DNA from: Caldisericum exile AZM16c01 | GTDB lineage: Bacteria > Caldisericota > Caldisericia > Caldisericales > Caldisericaceae | Direction of reading: 5' to 3' | DNA: 64,000 bases | Assembly (NCBI RefSeq): GCF_000284335.1 | Contig: NC_017096.1 | Coordinates: forward strand, 620,001 to 684,000 | Shown: positions 52,740 through 61,723 of the stretch, piece after piece | Position numbering within the stretch: the stretch's first letter is position 1 | Layout of the letters: each line of letters opens with the position of its first letter | The notes under the pieces: model-generated | Seen by the model: the letters and a program-made list of their open reading frames with translations, nothing else | Told to the model about the DNA's origin: nothing | The model's database searches: none | Translations under genes and position numbers: made by a program

Positions 52740-53381
52740 ATGAAAACTTTAATTGAGATTGTAAAGAAGGAACTGAACTCTTCTTCACATGATTTTGACC
52801 ATACATTGAGAGTATTAAATCTTGCTTTAAAAATTGTAGAGCATTATCCTGAAGTAGATTTAGAAGTTTTAAAGGTAAGTTGTATTCTTCATGATATCGC
52901 AAGAGTAAGAGAAGACGCTGATCCAACGCATACCATTGATCATGCAGAACTTGGCGCAGAAATGAGTAAGGAAATTTTGAAAAGTCTTGGATATAAGGAT
53001 GATTTTATTTCAAAGGTTTCTCACGCAATAAGAGCGCATCGCTTTAGAGGTAAAATTTTACCAGAAACCATCGAAGCAAAAATACTTTCTGATGCAGATA
53101 AACTCGATGCAATCGGTGCAATTGGGGTTGCTCGTGCGTTTATAATCGCAGGTGAATATGGAGAAAGGCTTTATGTTGAAGTTAATGAAGATAATTTCAA
53201 AGAGGCTAAAAGAATTAATAACTTTAAAGAACACTCTCCAAATATTGAGTATCTTGTAAAATTGCGTTATATAAAAGATAGGCTTTATACGGATTATGCA
53301 AAAGAAATTGCTGAAGATAGATTGAGATACATGGAAGAATTCTTTGAAAGGCTCAAAAGAGAGGTAAGGGGGGAATTATGA
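52740..53381 (+). CDS. HD-domain phosphohydrolase (YpgQ-like)
   Basis: A 213-aa metal-dependent hydrolase. The HD-domain ligands appear in order: His in SSSHDFDHTLRVLNLAL, the His-Asp pair in VSCILHDIARVRED, further His in HAIRAHRFRG, and Asp in ILSDADKLDAIGAIGVARAF. The last motif is typical of the YpgQ/YedJ group, some members of which hydrolyse nucleotides. First gene of a five-gene unit linked by ATGA or near-ATGA overlaps with polX, a pfkB kinase, uvrB and a patatin, consistent with nucleotide or DNA-maintenance roles. Predicted to be translated from a leaderless mRNA. Confidence 0.88.
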   Translation: MKTLIEIVKKELNSSSHDFDHTLRVLNLALKIVEHYPEVDLEVLKVSCILHDIARVREDADPTHTIDHAELGAEMSKEILKSLGYKDDFISKVSHAIRAHRFRGKILPETIEAKILSDADKLDAIGAIGVARAFIIAGEYGERLYVEVNEDNFKEAKRINNFKEHSPNIEYLVKLRYIKDRLYTDYAKEIAEDRLRYMEEFFERLKREVRGEL

Positions 53382-55102
53382 GAAACAAGGAGGTTGCAGA
53401 AAAATTTTATGAGCTTGCGGAAGTTGCAGAACTTGCAGGTGAAAACCCATTTAAAGTGAAGGCATATCTTGAGGCGGCGCGTGTCATTGAAAACCTCACA
53501 ATTCCCATTGAAGACCTTGCAAAAGAGGACAAACTTGATGGAATAAAAGGCGTAGGTAAAAGCATTGCTGAAAAAATCAAGGAGTACCTTGAAACAGGTA
53601 AAATTACGAAACTTGAAGAGTTAAAAAAGGTTGTGCCCGAAGGTCTTCTTGAACTCGAGAAGGTGAAAGGATTAGGAGCAAAAAGAGTGAAGATTCTATA
53701 TGAAAAACTCGGAATCAAGAATCTTGAAGACCTTGAAAAAGCTGCAAAAGAACATAAAATAAGGGATCTTGAAGGCTTTGGCGAAAAGACTGAGCAAAAA
53801 ATACTTGAAGGAATCAAATCATTGAGAGACAAAAGAACAGATAGATTTTTGATAGGTATAGCGCTTCCAATTGCTGAATCTATTGTAAATCTTCTTAGCA
53901 AGAATACGCCAATTGAAAAACATATGATTTGTGGAAGTTTAAGGAGAATGAAAGATACGATTGGCGACATTGATATTCTTGTTACTTCTAAAAATCCATC
54001 ATTTGTGATGGACTATTTTGTTCAGATACCATTTGTAAAAGAAGTCCTTGCAAAAGGTGATACAAAATCTTCAATTATAACGCAGGAAGGAATTCAAGTT
54101 GATTTACGAGTTGTTGAGAATGACTCTTTTGGCGCAGCGATTCAATATTTTACGGGATCAAAAAATCATAACGTGCGTCTTAGAGAAATTGCTATTAAAA
54201 AGAATTTGAAATTGAACGAATACGGAGTTTTTAGGCTTGATGATAATGCAATAATTGCAGGTGTTAAGGAAACTGATGTGTATGAGGCACTTGATCTTGA
54301 TTGGATTCCTCCCGAAATGCGAGAAGATACAGGTGAAATTGAACTTGCGATGCAACACAAACTTCCTACTATTGTTGACTACAAGGATATAAAAGGCGAT
54401 TTGCATATGCACACGAAGTATTCAGATGGTGCTAATACAATAGAAGAGATGGCACGTAAGGCTATCTCACTTGGTTATGAATACATAGTCGTAACTGAGC
54501 ACGCAAAAGCGCTTGGTGTTGCTCACGGTCTTTCAATAGAGGAATTTAAAAAAGAAAAAGAAGAAATTAATAGATTAAATAGAAAATTTTATCCTTTTAA
54601 GATATTTCTCGGTGTTGAATTGAATATCCTTTCAGATGGCTCTATTGATTTTGATGAAAAGGATCTTGACATTTTTGATTTATGTCTTGCAGGAATTCAT
54701 ACCGGAATGAATCAGAGTGAAAGCGCAATAACTGAAAGAATTAAGAAGGTTTTACAAATCCCAAAGGTTAAAATTATAGTTCATCCTACCGGAAGAATTA
54801 TAAATGGGCGTTCAGAATATAGTGTAAACATTGATGAAATTTTTAGGGAGGCAAAAAAGTACAACAAAATTTTTGAGATAAATGCTTCGTTTGAACGGCT
54901 TGACCTAAGCGACGTCAATGCAAGAAAAGCAGTTTATGAATATGGGCTTAAAATTGCTATAGGAACTGATGCTCACTCAACCGAATCAATGAATAATATG
55001 CGCTTTGGCGTTGGTGTAGCAAGAAGGGCTTGGTTACGGAAAGAGGATATTATAAACACAAAATCTTTGAAAGAATTTGAGGAATTTTTGAGGGAAGTAT
55101 GA
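53378..55102 (+). CDS. polX: DNA polymerase/3'-5' exonuclease PolX
   Basis: A 574-aa family X polymerase used in base-excision repair. The N-terminal lyase-like 8-kDa domain (about 1-80) is followed by helix-hairpin-helix motifs (LEKVKGLGAKRVKILYEKL). The palm has the nucleotidyltransferase signature CGSLRRMKDTIGDIDILVTS. The C-terminal PHP exonuclease domain (about 340-570) holds DLHMHTKYSDGANTIEEMAR, VTEHAK, GVELNILSDG, CLAGIHTG, and IGTDAHS. All PHP metal ligands appear present. It overlaps the HD gene and the kinase gene by 4 nt each (ATGA). Confidence 0.95.
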   Translation: MRNKEVAEKFYELAEVAELAGENPFKVKAYLEAARVIENLTIPIEDLAKEDKLDGIKGVGKSIAEKIKEYLETGKITKLEELKKVVPEGLLELEKVKGLGAKRVKILYEKLGIKNLEDLEKAAKEHKIRDLEGFGEKTEQKILEGIKSLRDKRTDRFLIGIALPIAESIVNLLSKNTPIEKHMICGSLRRMKDTIGDIDILVTSKNPSFVMDYFVQIPFVKEVLAKGDTKSSIITQEGIQVDLRVVENDSFGAAIQYFTGSKNHNVRLREIAIKKNLKLNEYGVFRLDDNAIIAGVKETDVYEALDLDWIPPEMREDTGEIELAMQHKLPTIVDYKDIKGDLHMHTKYSDGANTIEEMARKAISLGYEYIVVTEHAKALGVAHGLSIEEFKKEKEEINRLNRKFYPFKIFLGVELNILSDGSIDFDEKDLDIFDLCLAGIHTGMNQSESAITERIKKVLQIPKVKIIVHPTGRIINGRSEYSVNIDEIFREAKKYNKIFEINASFERLDLSDVNARKAVYEYGLKIAIGTDAHSTESMNNMRFGVGVARRAWLRKEDIINTKSLKEFEEFLREV

Positions 55103-55962
55103 GAAGAGTTCTTGTTTTAGGAGAAAATGCTGTTGATGTTAAAATAAGGCTTGACGACCTTATACTTTCCGATGACGAAAATCATATTCCAGAAGAGACT
55201 TCAATAAATTTTGGAGGGACTGGAATAAATTTTTCGTTTGCGTTAAAGGTTCTCTCCGAAACACCAGTCTATTTTACTCCTATATCTTTGGATGCCTTTG
55301 GAAAAAGCATTCGACAATTTTTGGAGCAAAACAACATATACTATTTTGATTATAGTTCAGAAAAGCCAACTCCTGTTGTTGTGAGTATTATTTCGAAAGA
55401 TAAAAGGATAACGATTGCAAATATTAAAGGAACTGCATATGTTGACATCACTTTCAATGTCTTTCTAAATGCAAATCTTCATTATGACTATGTTTATGTT
55501 TCAGGAGGTCTATTAACTGAAAGAAATCCTCAAATTGAAAGTTTCAAAATAATAAAGCATATTAAAGAAATGGGGCGTGCTATATTCTTTGACCCACAAG
55601 TACGCATTGGCAAAGATCTTCCAGGTTTTATTGAAACTTGCGAGGAAATTATTCCTCTTTCAGATATTGTGCTTGCAAATGAAAAGGAGATTTCTGTTTT
55701 TGGGAAAGATCTTTTAGAAAACTTCCTTGAAAGAGGAGGCGTTTTAGTTGTAAAAAGAGGGAAGGAAGGCGCGAAACTTATCACAAATGTCAGGGAACAT
55801 GAGGTTAAAGGAGTAAGTTTGAAGAGTGTAAATGTAGTTGGTGCTGGCGATGTATTTAATGCAGCATTTATTAAGTCTTTTATCAATACGAATCGTTTAA
55901 ATGAATCTCTTGAATTTGCAAATGAATTTGCAACAAGATATGTAGAAAAAGGGTTTTCATAG
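55099..55962 (+). CDS. PfkB-family carbohydrate/nucleoside kinase
   Basis: A 287-aa ribokinase-fold enzyme. The N-terminal substrate-binding NFGGTGINFSFALKVLSETP and the C-terminal anion-hole/catalytic motif VVGAGDVFNAAFIKSF (catalytic Asp) are clear, as is KGTAYVDITFN-like strand pairing in the middle. The phosphate acceptor cannot be told from sequence: a sugar, nucleoside or sugar phosphate. It lies between polX and uvrB in one overlapping transcript. Whether it serves DNA metabolism or is simply co-expressed is unknown. Confidence 0.85.
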   Translation: MRRVLVLGENAVDVKIRLDDLILSDDENHIPEETSINFGGTGINFSFALKVLSETPVYFTPISLDAFGKSIRQFLEQNNIYYFDYSSEKPTPVVVSIISKDKRITIANIKGTAYVDITFNVFLNANLHYDYVYVSGGLLTERNPQIESFKIIKHIKEMGRAIFFDPQVRIGKDLPGFIETCEEIIPLSDIVLANEKEISVFGKDLLENFLERGGVLVVKRGKEGAKLITNVREHEVKGVSLKSVNVVGAGDVFNAAFIKSFINTNRLNESLEFANEFATRYVEKGFS

Positions 55963-55963
55963 T

Positions 55964-57964
55964 ATGGAAGAATTTAAACTCGTATCGGATTTTAAACCTA
56001 CAGGTGACCAGCCAGAGGCAATAGATAAACTTGTTTGGGGGATTAAGAAAGGATTTAGGTTTCAAACCCTTCTTGGTGTAACAGGATCTGGAAAGACTTT
56101 CACAATGGCAAATGTTATCGCAAGAGTTCAAAAACCTACACTTGTTATCTCCCATAATAAAACACTTGCTGCACAACTTTATTCTGAATTTCGGAGATTC
56201 TTCCCCGAAAATGCAGTTCACTATTTCGTGAGTTACTATGATTTTTATCAACCGGAGGCTTATGTGCCACAAATTGACCTTTATATTGCAAAAAATGCTG
56301 ACGTAAACGAGGATATAGCTCGCTTGAGGCATGCAACAGTAAGGGCTCTTCTTGAGAGACGAGATGTTATAGTAGTTGCATCTGTTTCCTGCATCTATGG
56401 TTGGGACTCACCAGAGGAGTATAAGGAACAACTCTTTACAATAAAAATTGGGGAGAAAATTAACAGGCTCAACATTGCAATGAACCTTGCAAGACTTCAA
56501 TACGAGAGGAACGATATAAACTTCAAAAGTGGCACCTTTAGAATGCGTGGAGACATTATTGATGTTTTTCCTAAGGAATCTGAAACAGCGATAAGAATCG
56601 AACTGTTTGGTGATGAAGTTGATTCAATAGTAGAATTTGATCCCCTCACAAACGAACTTATAAGAAGATATTCTTCTTTTACATTCTTCCCTGCTCAACA
56701 ATTTATAACAACACAAGAGCGTATACGAAAGTATGTTGATGAAATATTGAAAGAACTTGAAATGCGAGTAGAGTTTTTCAAATCACGTGGCAAGTTTGTT
56801 GAAGCAGAGCGCCTTGAAGAACGAACAAAATACGATATTGAGATGCTCCTCAATACAGGGTATTGTACAGGGATTGAAAACTACTCAAGGTATTTCTCTG
56901 GAAGAAAACCTGGCGAAGAACCGTACACACTTTTAAATTTCTTCCCAGAGGATTATCTACTTTTTATTGATGAATCCCATATAACAGTACCACAATTGCG
57001 AGGTATGTATCGTGGGGATCATGATAGAAAACTAACTCTTGTGAAATATGGGTTTAGATTGCCTTCGGCATTGGATAATAGACCTTTGAGATTTGAAGAA
57101 TTTTTAGGACATATAAATCAGTGTATTTTTGTTTCAGCAACACCATCAGAATACGAACTTTCAGTAAGTGAACAAGTTGTTGAACAGTTAATTAGACCAA
57201 CTGGTCTTGTTGACCCGGAAGTTGAGGTAAGACCTCAAAAGAATCAAATTGAAGACCTTATTAATGAGGTAAAATTAAGGGCGGAAATAGGAGAGCGAGT
57301 AATTGTTAACACTCTTACTAAAAAGTTTGCAGAAGATTTGACTAATTATCTTGTTGAAAAAGGCATAAAGGCAAAATATCTTCACTCGGATATAAAGACA
57401 CTGGAGAGAGTTGAGTTACTGAAAGGGTTTAGATCCGGAGAATTTGATTGTATTGTTGGAGTAAATCTTCTTCGCGAAGGCCTTGATTTACCTGAAGTTT
57501 CACTTGTTGCAATTCTTGATGCAGATAAGGAAGGTTTTTTAAGAAGCGAAACCTCTCTTATTCAACTCATGGGAAGAGCTGCGCGAAATGTTTCTGGTAA
57601 GGTTATCATGTATGCAGATGTGGTATCAGATGCAATGAAAAAAGCAATACAAGAGACGAATAGGAGGCGAGAGAAACAACTTAAATACAACGAAGAGCAT
57701 GGTATTACTCCTCAAACAATAAGAAAGGCAATAACTGATCTTATAGATCTACCTTGGAAAAAGGAAAGTGAACTTGAAGAAGTTATTAAAGTTGAGTCTC
57801 TTACTTATGAAGAGTTTATTGCGCTTATTACTGAACTTGAAGAGGAGATGCATCTTAAAGCAGAGGTTCTTGACTTCGAGGAGGCAATAAAGATTAGAGA
57901 CAAGATAAACAAATTACTTGAGGAGTACAAGAAAATATATCCAAATCTAAGGAGAAAAAAATGA
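55964..57964 (+). CDS. uvrB: Excinuclease ABC subunit B
   Basis: The 666-aa damage-verification subunit of nucleotide excision repair. Walker A is LLGVTGSGKTFTMANVI; the beta-hairpin region is YYDFYQPEAYVPQIDLYI; Walker B is LLFIDESHIT. Helicase motifs follow, with SATPSEYELS and LREGLDLPEVSLVAILDADK. The C-terminal UVR motif (LDFEEAIKIRDKINKLLEEY) binds UvrC. Length is standard. Its stop overlaps the patatin gene (ATGA). Confidence 0.97.
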   Translation: MEEFKLVSDFKPTGDQPEAIDKLVWGIKKGFRFQTLLGVTGSGKTFTMANVIARVQKPTLVISHNKTLAAQLYSEFRRFFPENAVHYFVSYYDFYQPEAYVPQIDLYIAKNADVNEDIARLRHATVRALLERRDVIVVASVSCIYGWDSPEEYKEQLFTIKIGEKINRLNIAMNLARLQYERNDINFKSGTFRMRGDIIDVFPKESETAIRIELFGDEVDSIVEFDPLTNELIRRYSSFTFFPAQQFITTQERIRKYVDEILKELEMRVEFFKSRGKFVEAERLEERTKYDIEMLLNTGYCTGIENYSRYFSGRKPGEEPYTLLNFFPEDYLLFIDESHITVPQLRGMYRGDHDRKLTLVKYGFRLPSALDNRPLRFEEFLGHINQCIFVSATPSEYELSVSEQVVEQLIRPTGLVDPEVEVRPQKNQIEDLINEVKLRAEIGERVIVNTLTKKFAEDLTNYLVEKGIKAKYLHSDIKTLERVELLKGFRSGEFDCIVGVNLLREGLDLPEVSLVAILDADKEGFLRSETSLIQLMGRAARNVSGKVIMYADVVSDAMKKAIQETNRRREKQLKYNEEHGITPQTIRKAITDLIDLPWKKESELEEVIKVESLTYEEFIALITELEEEMHLKAEVLDFEEAIKIRDKINKLLEEYKKIYPNLRRKK

Positions 57965-58752
57965 GAATAGGTCTTGCTTTGGGGAGTGGTGGCCCAAAAG
58001 GTCTTGCGCATATTGGTATCATAAAAGTTTTATTGAATGAAGGAATTTTGCCTTCAATAATAACGGGCTCAAGCATTGGTGCACTTATCGGTGGGGCATA
58101 TGCAAAACTTGGAGATATTGAGGAAGTTGAAAAAATTGCAAAGTCTTATGATATGAAAACTGTTTTAACAGTTCTTTTCGATCCTACATTAAAGATGGGT
58201 TTGGTAAGAGGAAAGAAAGTGGTTGATTTTATTGAAAAAAACATAGGAGATGCAGAAATTTCAACGCTTGTACCGAAGTTTTTTCCTGTTGCAACCAATT
58301 TTAATAATGGAGAGCCATACGTATTTGAAAGAGGAAGCCTTGTTACGGGAATTCGTGCAAGCATTTCAGTCCCAATTTTCTTTGAACCAGTAAGGCATAA
58401 TGGCTTGTTGCTCATGGATGGTGGTTTGTCTCAACAGGTACCAGTACGCACAGCGAAGGAAAAAGGTGCAGACTTTGTAATTGCGGTAAACTTATACGGA
58501 AAACTTTCCGAAACTCCATACAGAAAAATTAGCAGAGTTAATTTTTATAGAATCTTTTCAAATTCAATAGATATCCTTCAATATAATCTTGCAAGAGAGA
58601 ACTGTAGAGACGCAGATATTGTAATTGCACCTGACGTTCAAGATATAGGTTGGGATTATTTTTGGAAACCTTCGGAAGTGATTGAAAGAGGAGAAAAAAT
58701 TGCTTTAGAAAAACTTCCTGAAATTAAGAAGAAGTTAAATGCTTTAAAATAA
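57961..58752 (+). CDS. Patatin-like phospholipase (RssA-type)
   Basis: A 263-aa lipid acyl hydrolase. The oxyanion-hole motif GSGGPKGLAHIGIIK, nucleophile elbow GSSIG (Ser near residue 39) and catalytic Asp in LLMDGGLSQQVPVR form the complete Ser-Asp dyad. No signal peptide, so it acts in the cytoplasm or at the inner membrane face. The substrate is unknown. Last gene of the HD-polX-pfkB-uvrB unit, ended by a 12-bp hairpin. Confidence 0.9.
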   Translation: MRIGLALGSGGPKGLAHIGIIKVLLNEGILPSIITGSSIGALIGGAYAKLGDIEEVEKIAKSYDMKTVLTVLFDPTLKMGLVRGKKVVDFIEKNIGDAEISTLVPKFFPVATNFNNGEPYVFERGSLVTGIRASISVPIFFEPVRHNGLLLMDGGLSQQVPVRTAKEKGADFVIAVNLYGKLSETPYRKISRVNFYRIFSNSIDILQYNLARENCRDADIVIAPDVQDIGWDYFWKPSEVIERGEKIALEKLPEIKKKLNALK

Positions 58753-58779
58753 TTTAGGGGGGTATTACCCCCCTAAATT
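58751..58779. terminator. Bidirectional hairpin between patatin and aminotransferase genes
   Basis: A perfect 12-bp stem AATTTAGGGGGG/CCCCCCTAAATT with a TATTA loop separates two converging genes and overlaps the last bases of each. The A/T-flanked GC core resembles the other terminators in this window and can serve both strands. Confidence 0.8.
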
Positions 58780-59983
58780 ATCTAATTTTACTTTGTAGAA
58801 GTTCCCCTAAACGTTTAATACCTTCATCAATTTGCTCAAGAGTTGAAAGTGTGAAATTAAGTCTCATGTGCCTTTTGTCTTCGCCGTATGGATAGAAAGC
58901 GCTTCCTATTACATAAGCGACTTTCTTTTCCTTTACTGCTTCAATGAAAAGGGCGTCAGTATCAATATATTCTGGTGTTTCTACCCAAACAAACATACCG
59001 CCGTGAGGCTTAGTCCACGTAACTTCCTTAGGGAAATACTTTTCCATTGCATTCAACATGGTGTCTTTTTTCTCTTTGTAGACTTTGCGTACCTTATCAA
59101 GGTAATCATTCATATACCCATCTCTTATAAATTTGTCTGCAATATACTGTGTGGATGATGGAGAGCAAAGATCCGCTGCTTGCTTTGCAAGTGCAAGCTT
59201 AGAGATTGCAGTAGCATTTGCAATAATCCATCCTAATCTAAATCCAGGTGCTAAAATTTTACTAAATGTTCTTAAGCCGATTACATTTCCAATTTGGTCA
59301 AGTTCAAGAAGCGATGGAAATTTTTCTCCTTCAAATCTTATTTCTCCGTATGGGTCATCTTCAATTATTGGGATTTCGTAGGTATGAGAGATTCTCAAAA
59401 GTTCTTTTCTTCTTTCAAGGCTCAGCGTTACCCCAGCAGGGTTTTGGAAATTTGGAATAACATAAATAAGTTTGATGTTTACGCCTTTTCCTTGAAGTTC
59501 TTTAATTTTTTCTTCTAAGATGTCAGTTTTTATCCCTTCCTCATCAAGAGGCACTGTGACAAAATTTGCTTGGAATGCTTGCAAGGCTTGAAGGCCGCCA
59601 ACGTATGATGGTGCTTCGACAATTACTGTGTCTCCTGGATCTACAAAAACTTTGGCTATTAAATCAAGTGCCTGTTGTGACGCAGTGGTAACAAGGACAT
59701 TTTCAAGTCCAACGTTTTTGATTCCCTCTTCTTGCATCATTTTTACAATCGTTTCACGAAGAGGTTTTACGCCTTCTGTTGGGCCATACTGAAGCGCCTT
59801 ACCTCCGTGATTCACAAAAACCTCTTTTGCAATTTCTCCTAAGATCTCTTTTGGGAAAAGGTTTGGATCCGGCATACCCCCCGCAAAAGAAATAATGTCT
59901 GGTGATTCAACAAGTTTGAGAAGTTCTCTAATTGCGGAAGCCTTCATTGTTTTACTTCTTGAAGAAAATTTTTCTTCCCACAT
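58778..59983 (-). CDS. PLP-dependent class I/II aminotransferase (LysN/MocR-catalytic type)
   Basis: A 401-aa fold-type I aminotransferase: IISFAGGMPDPNLFPKEILG, LQYGPTEGVKPLRETIVKMM, VTTASQQALDLIAKVF, VIPNFQNPAGVTLSLERRKE, EDDPYGEIRFEG, and the PLP Lys in GLRTFSKILAPGFRLGWIIA. This is the 2-aminoadipate/multi-substrate aminotransferase group, so the amino acid specificity is open. I chose ATG 59983 because GGAGG lies 13 nt before it. An in-frame ATG at 60013 lies upstream of that site, just after overlapping TATAAT boxes, and could start a leaderless form 10 residues longer. Confidence 0.88.
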   Translation of the reverse strand: MWEEKFSSRSKTMKASAIRELLKLVESPDIISFAGGMPDPNLFPKEILGEIAKEVFVNHGGKALQYGPTEGVKPLRETIVKMMQEEGIKNVGLENVLVTTASQQALDLIAKVFVDPGDTVIVEAPSYVGGLQALQAFQANFVTVPLDEEGIKTDILEEKIKELQGKGVNIKLIYVIPNFQNPAGVTLSLERRKELLRISHTYEIPIIEDDPYGEIRFEGEKFPSLLELDQIGNVIGLRTFSKILAPGFRLGWIIANATAISKLALAKQAADLCSPSSTQYIADKFIRDGYMNDYLDKVRKVYKEKKDTMLNAMEKYFPKEVTWTKPHGGMFVWVETPEYIDTDALFIEAVKEKKVAYVIGSAFYPYGEDKRHMRLNFTLSTLEQIDEGIKRLGELLQSKIR

Positions 59984-60069
59984 TTTAAGGTTTTGACCTC
60001 CTTTCTTATTCATGCCATTATATTATATAAACTTCCATTTATTTACAAAACTTAATAAATCTCTGTAAT

Positions 60070-60729
60070 TTAAGGATGTTCAATATCGGCCTCATTTGAA
60101 AAACCTCGTGATTCCCAGTAGCCTTTATAATTCGTATCTTCTGAAACTTCAATGCCTACAACCCACTTTGCCCATTTGTAGCCGTACTTTGCTTCTGCAA
60201 CTACCCTAAAGGGAAATCCGTAGTCTTTTGGTAGCACAATTCCATTTACTTTGTACGCCAATAAAATTTTTTCATCTCTAATATATGTCAGGGGAAGTGA
60301 GGTGGTATAACCATCAACACAGTGGAAGATAATTGTATTTGCTTCATCTTTTATCTTTGCATCTTTTAAAATATCGTCAATTAAAACTCCTTCAAAAAGT
60401 AATTTTGAACTCCACCCCTCAACACAATTTAATTTCACAACTTTCTCATAGCGTTTGTATTTTGACAAAACCTCTTTATATGTTAGATTCAGAGGATTTT
60501 CAACGAGACCGTAAACACTGAGTTTGTAATTTGTAATATCGACACTTGGTTTTCCCTTAATGCCAAGTGCGGGAGTCTCAGACAAAGGTGTAAGTTTTTC
60601 TCCTTTATACTCTGTTACTTCAACTTCATTTAGGGTTTCAACTTTGTGAACTTTTGGGAGAGTAGAAATATATGATAGCGAAAGTATGCTTGCAATTATA
60701 AAGAGTAACAAGACAATTTTGTTTTTCAT
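60070..60729 (-). CDS. Exported molybdopterin oxidoreductase, sulfite-oxidase fold (YedY/MsrP-like)
   Basis: A 219-aa protein with an N-terminal hydrophobic segment (about 4-22), then an Oxidoreductase molybdopterin-binding domain. The Mo-ligating Cys is in VKLNCVEGWSSKLLFEGV, followed by VDGYTTSLPLTY and DYGFPFRVVAEAKYGYKWAK, the usual closing motif. These enzymes reduce or oxidise small sulfur or oxygen substrates on the outside of the cell. Unusually, the N-terminus (MKNKIVLLLF...) has no twin-arginine motif. Its start overlaps the plsX stop by 4 nt, so it is expressed with plsX and degV. Confidence 0.87.
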   Translation of the reverse strand: MKNKIVLLLFIIASILSLSYISTLPKVHKVETLNEVEVTEYKGEKLTPLSETPALGIKGKPSVDITNYKLSVYGLVENPLNLTYKEVLSKYKRYEKVVKLNCVEGWSSKLLFEGVLIDDILKDAKIKDEANTIIFHCVDGYTTSLPLTYIRDEKILLAYKVNGIVLPKDYGFPFRVVAEAKYGYKWAKWVVGIEVSEDTNYKGYWESRGFSNEADIEHP

Positions 60730-61721
60730 TGTGGAATCTTCTCTAATTCTTGTTTAAAGTTTTCAATGAGATTATTTTTTGCAAGTTCATATGCAGCCTT
60801 GATAGCGTTTTTTATTGCAAATCTTTTTGACCTTCCATGTGCCTTTACAGAAATTCCATCAACTCCCAGAAGGGGCGATCCACCAAAATTTTCATAGTTC
60901 AATTTGTTAAAGGCGTTTTTAAGAGCAGGTTTTAAAAGGAGTGCACCTATTTTATATACTATTGACTTAGTTATTTCTTCCTTAAGCATATCTACTGTAA
61001 ACTCAAGTGCACCTTCATAGGATTTTTCAAGAATATTACCTGTAAAACCATCAGTTACGATAACGTCTGCCTTATGATACAGGATCTCGTGAGGCTCAAT
61101 ATTACCCTTAAACTCTTTTAGATTTTCTTTTAAGACTTTATAGGCTTCTTTTACAAGTTTTGTTCCCTTTTCTTCCTCTTCCCCAATGTTTAGAAGTCCT
61201 ACAGTTAGATTTTCATTTTTGGTAAGTGTATATAGAAATGTCTTTCCGAGAATTGCAAGAATAAGATAATCCCGAGGCATAATGTCTACACTTGCACCTA
61301 CATCAATAATAACACCAAAATCCCCATCTTTAAAGGGTATTACAACTCCAATACCAGGACGATTCACATCTTTTAATCTTCCAAGAGTAAACAACGATAT
61401 TGCCATGTAGGCACCTGTATTGCCTGCCGTAACAAAACCATCTGCAATCCTTTCTCTTACAAGTTCAACCGCTTTATGCATTGATGAACCTTTCTTTTTA
61501 AGAAGCGCTTCTCTTGGCTTATCGTTCATTGTGATTACTTCATCTGCGTGCACTATTTCGATATTTTTTGTGAAGCCCTGAAGTTCCTTTTTTAACTCGT
61601 CACTTCTTCCGACGAGTAAAATTGATAAGTCAGAGAAATCGTTTATTGCAAGTCTTACACCTTCTACAATTTCTTTTGGTGCAAAATCGCCACCCATTCC
61701 ATCAACTGCAATCTTTACCAT
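60726..61721 (-). CDS. plsX: Phosphate acyltransferase PlsX
   Basis: Makes acyl-phosphate from acyl-ACP, the first step of phospholipid synthesis through PlsY. The N-terminus KIAVDGMGGDFAPKEIVEGV is diagnostic. Other conserved parts are REALLKKKGSSMHKAVELVR, GFVTAGNTGAYMAISLFTLG, and VTDGFTGNILEKSYEGALEF. Length (331 aa) is normal. It starts 2 nt after degV ends. Confidence 0.95.
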   Translation of the reverse strand: MVKIAVDGMGGDFAPKEIVEGVRLAINDFSDLSILLVGRSDELKKELQGFTKNIEIVHADEVITMNDKPREALLKKKGSSMHKAVELVRERIADGFVTAGNTGAYMAISLFTLGRLKDVNRPGIGVVIPFKDGDFGVIIDVGASVDIMPRDYLILAILGKTFLYTLTKNENLTVGLLNIGEEEEKGTKLVKEAYKVLKENLKEFKGNIEPHEILYHKADVIVTDGFTGNILEKSYEGALEFTVDMLKEEITKSIVYKIGALLLKPALKNAFNKLNYENFGGSPLLGVDGISVKAHGRSKRFAIKNAIKAAYELAKNNLIENFKQELEKIPQ

Positions 61722-61723
61722 GA

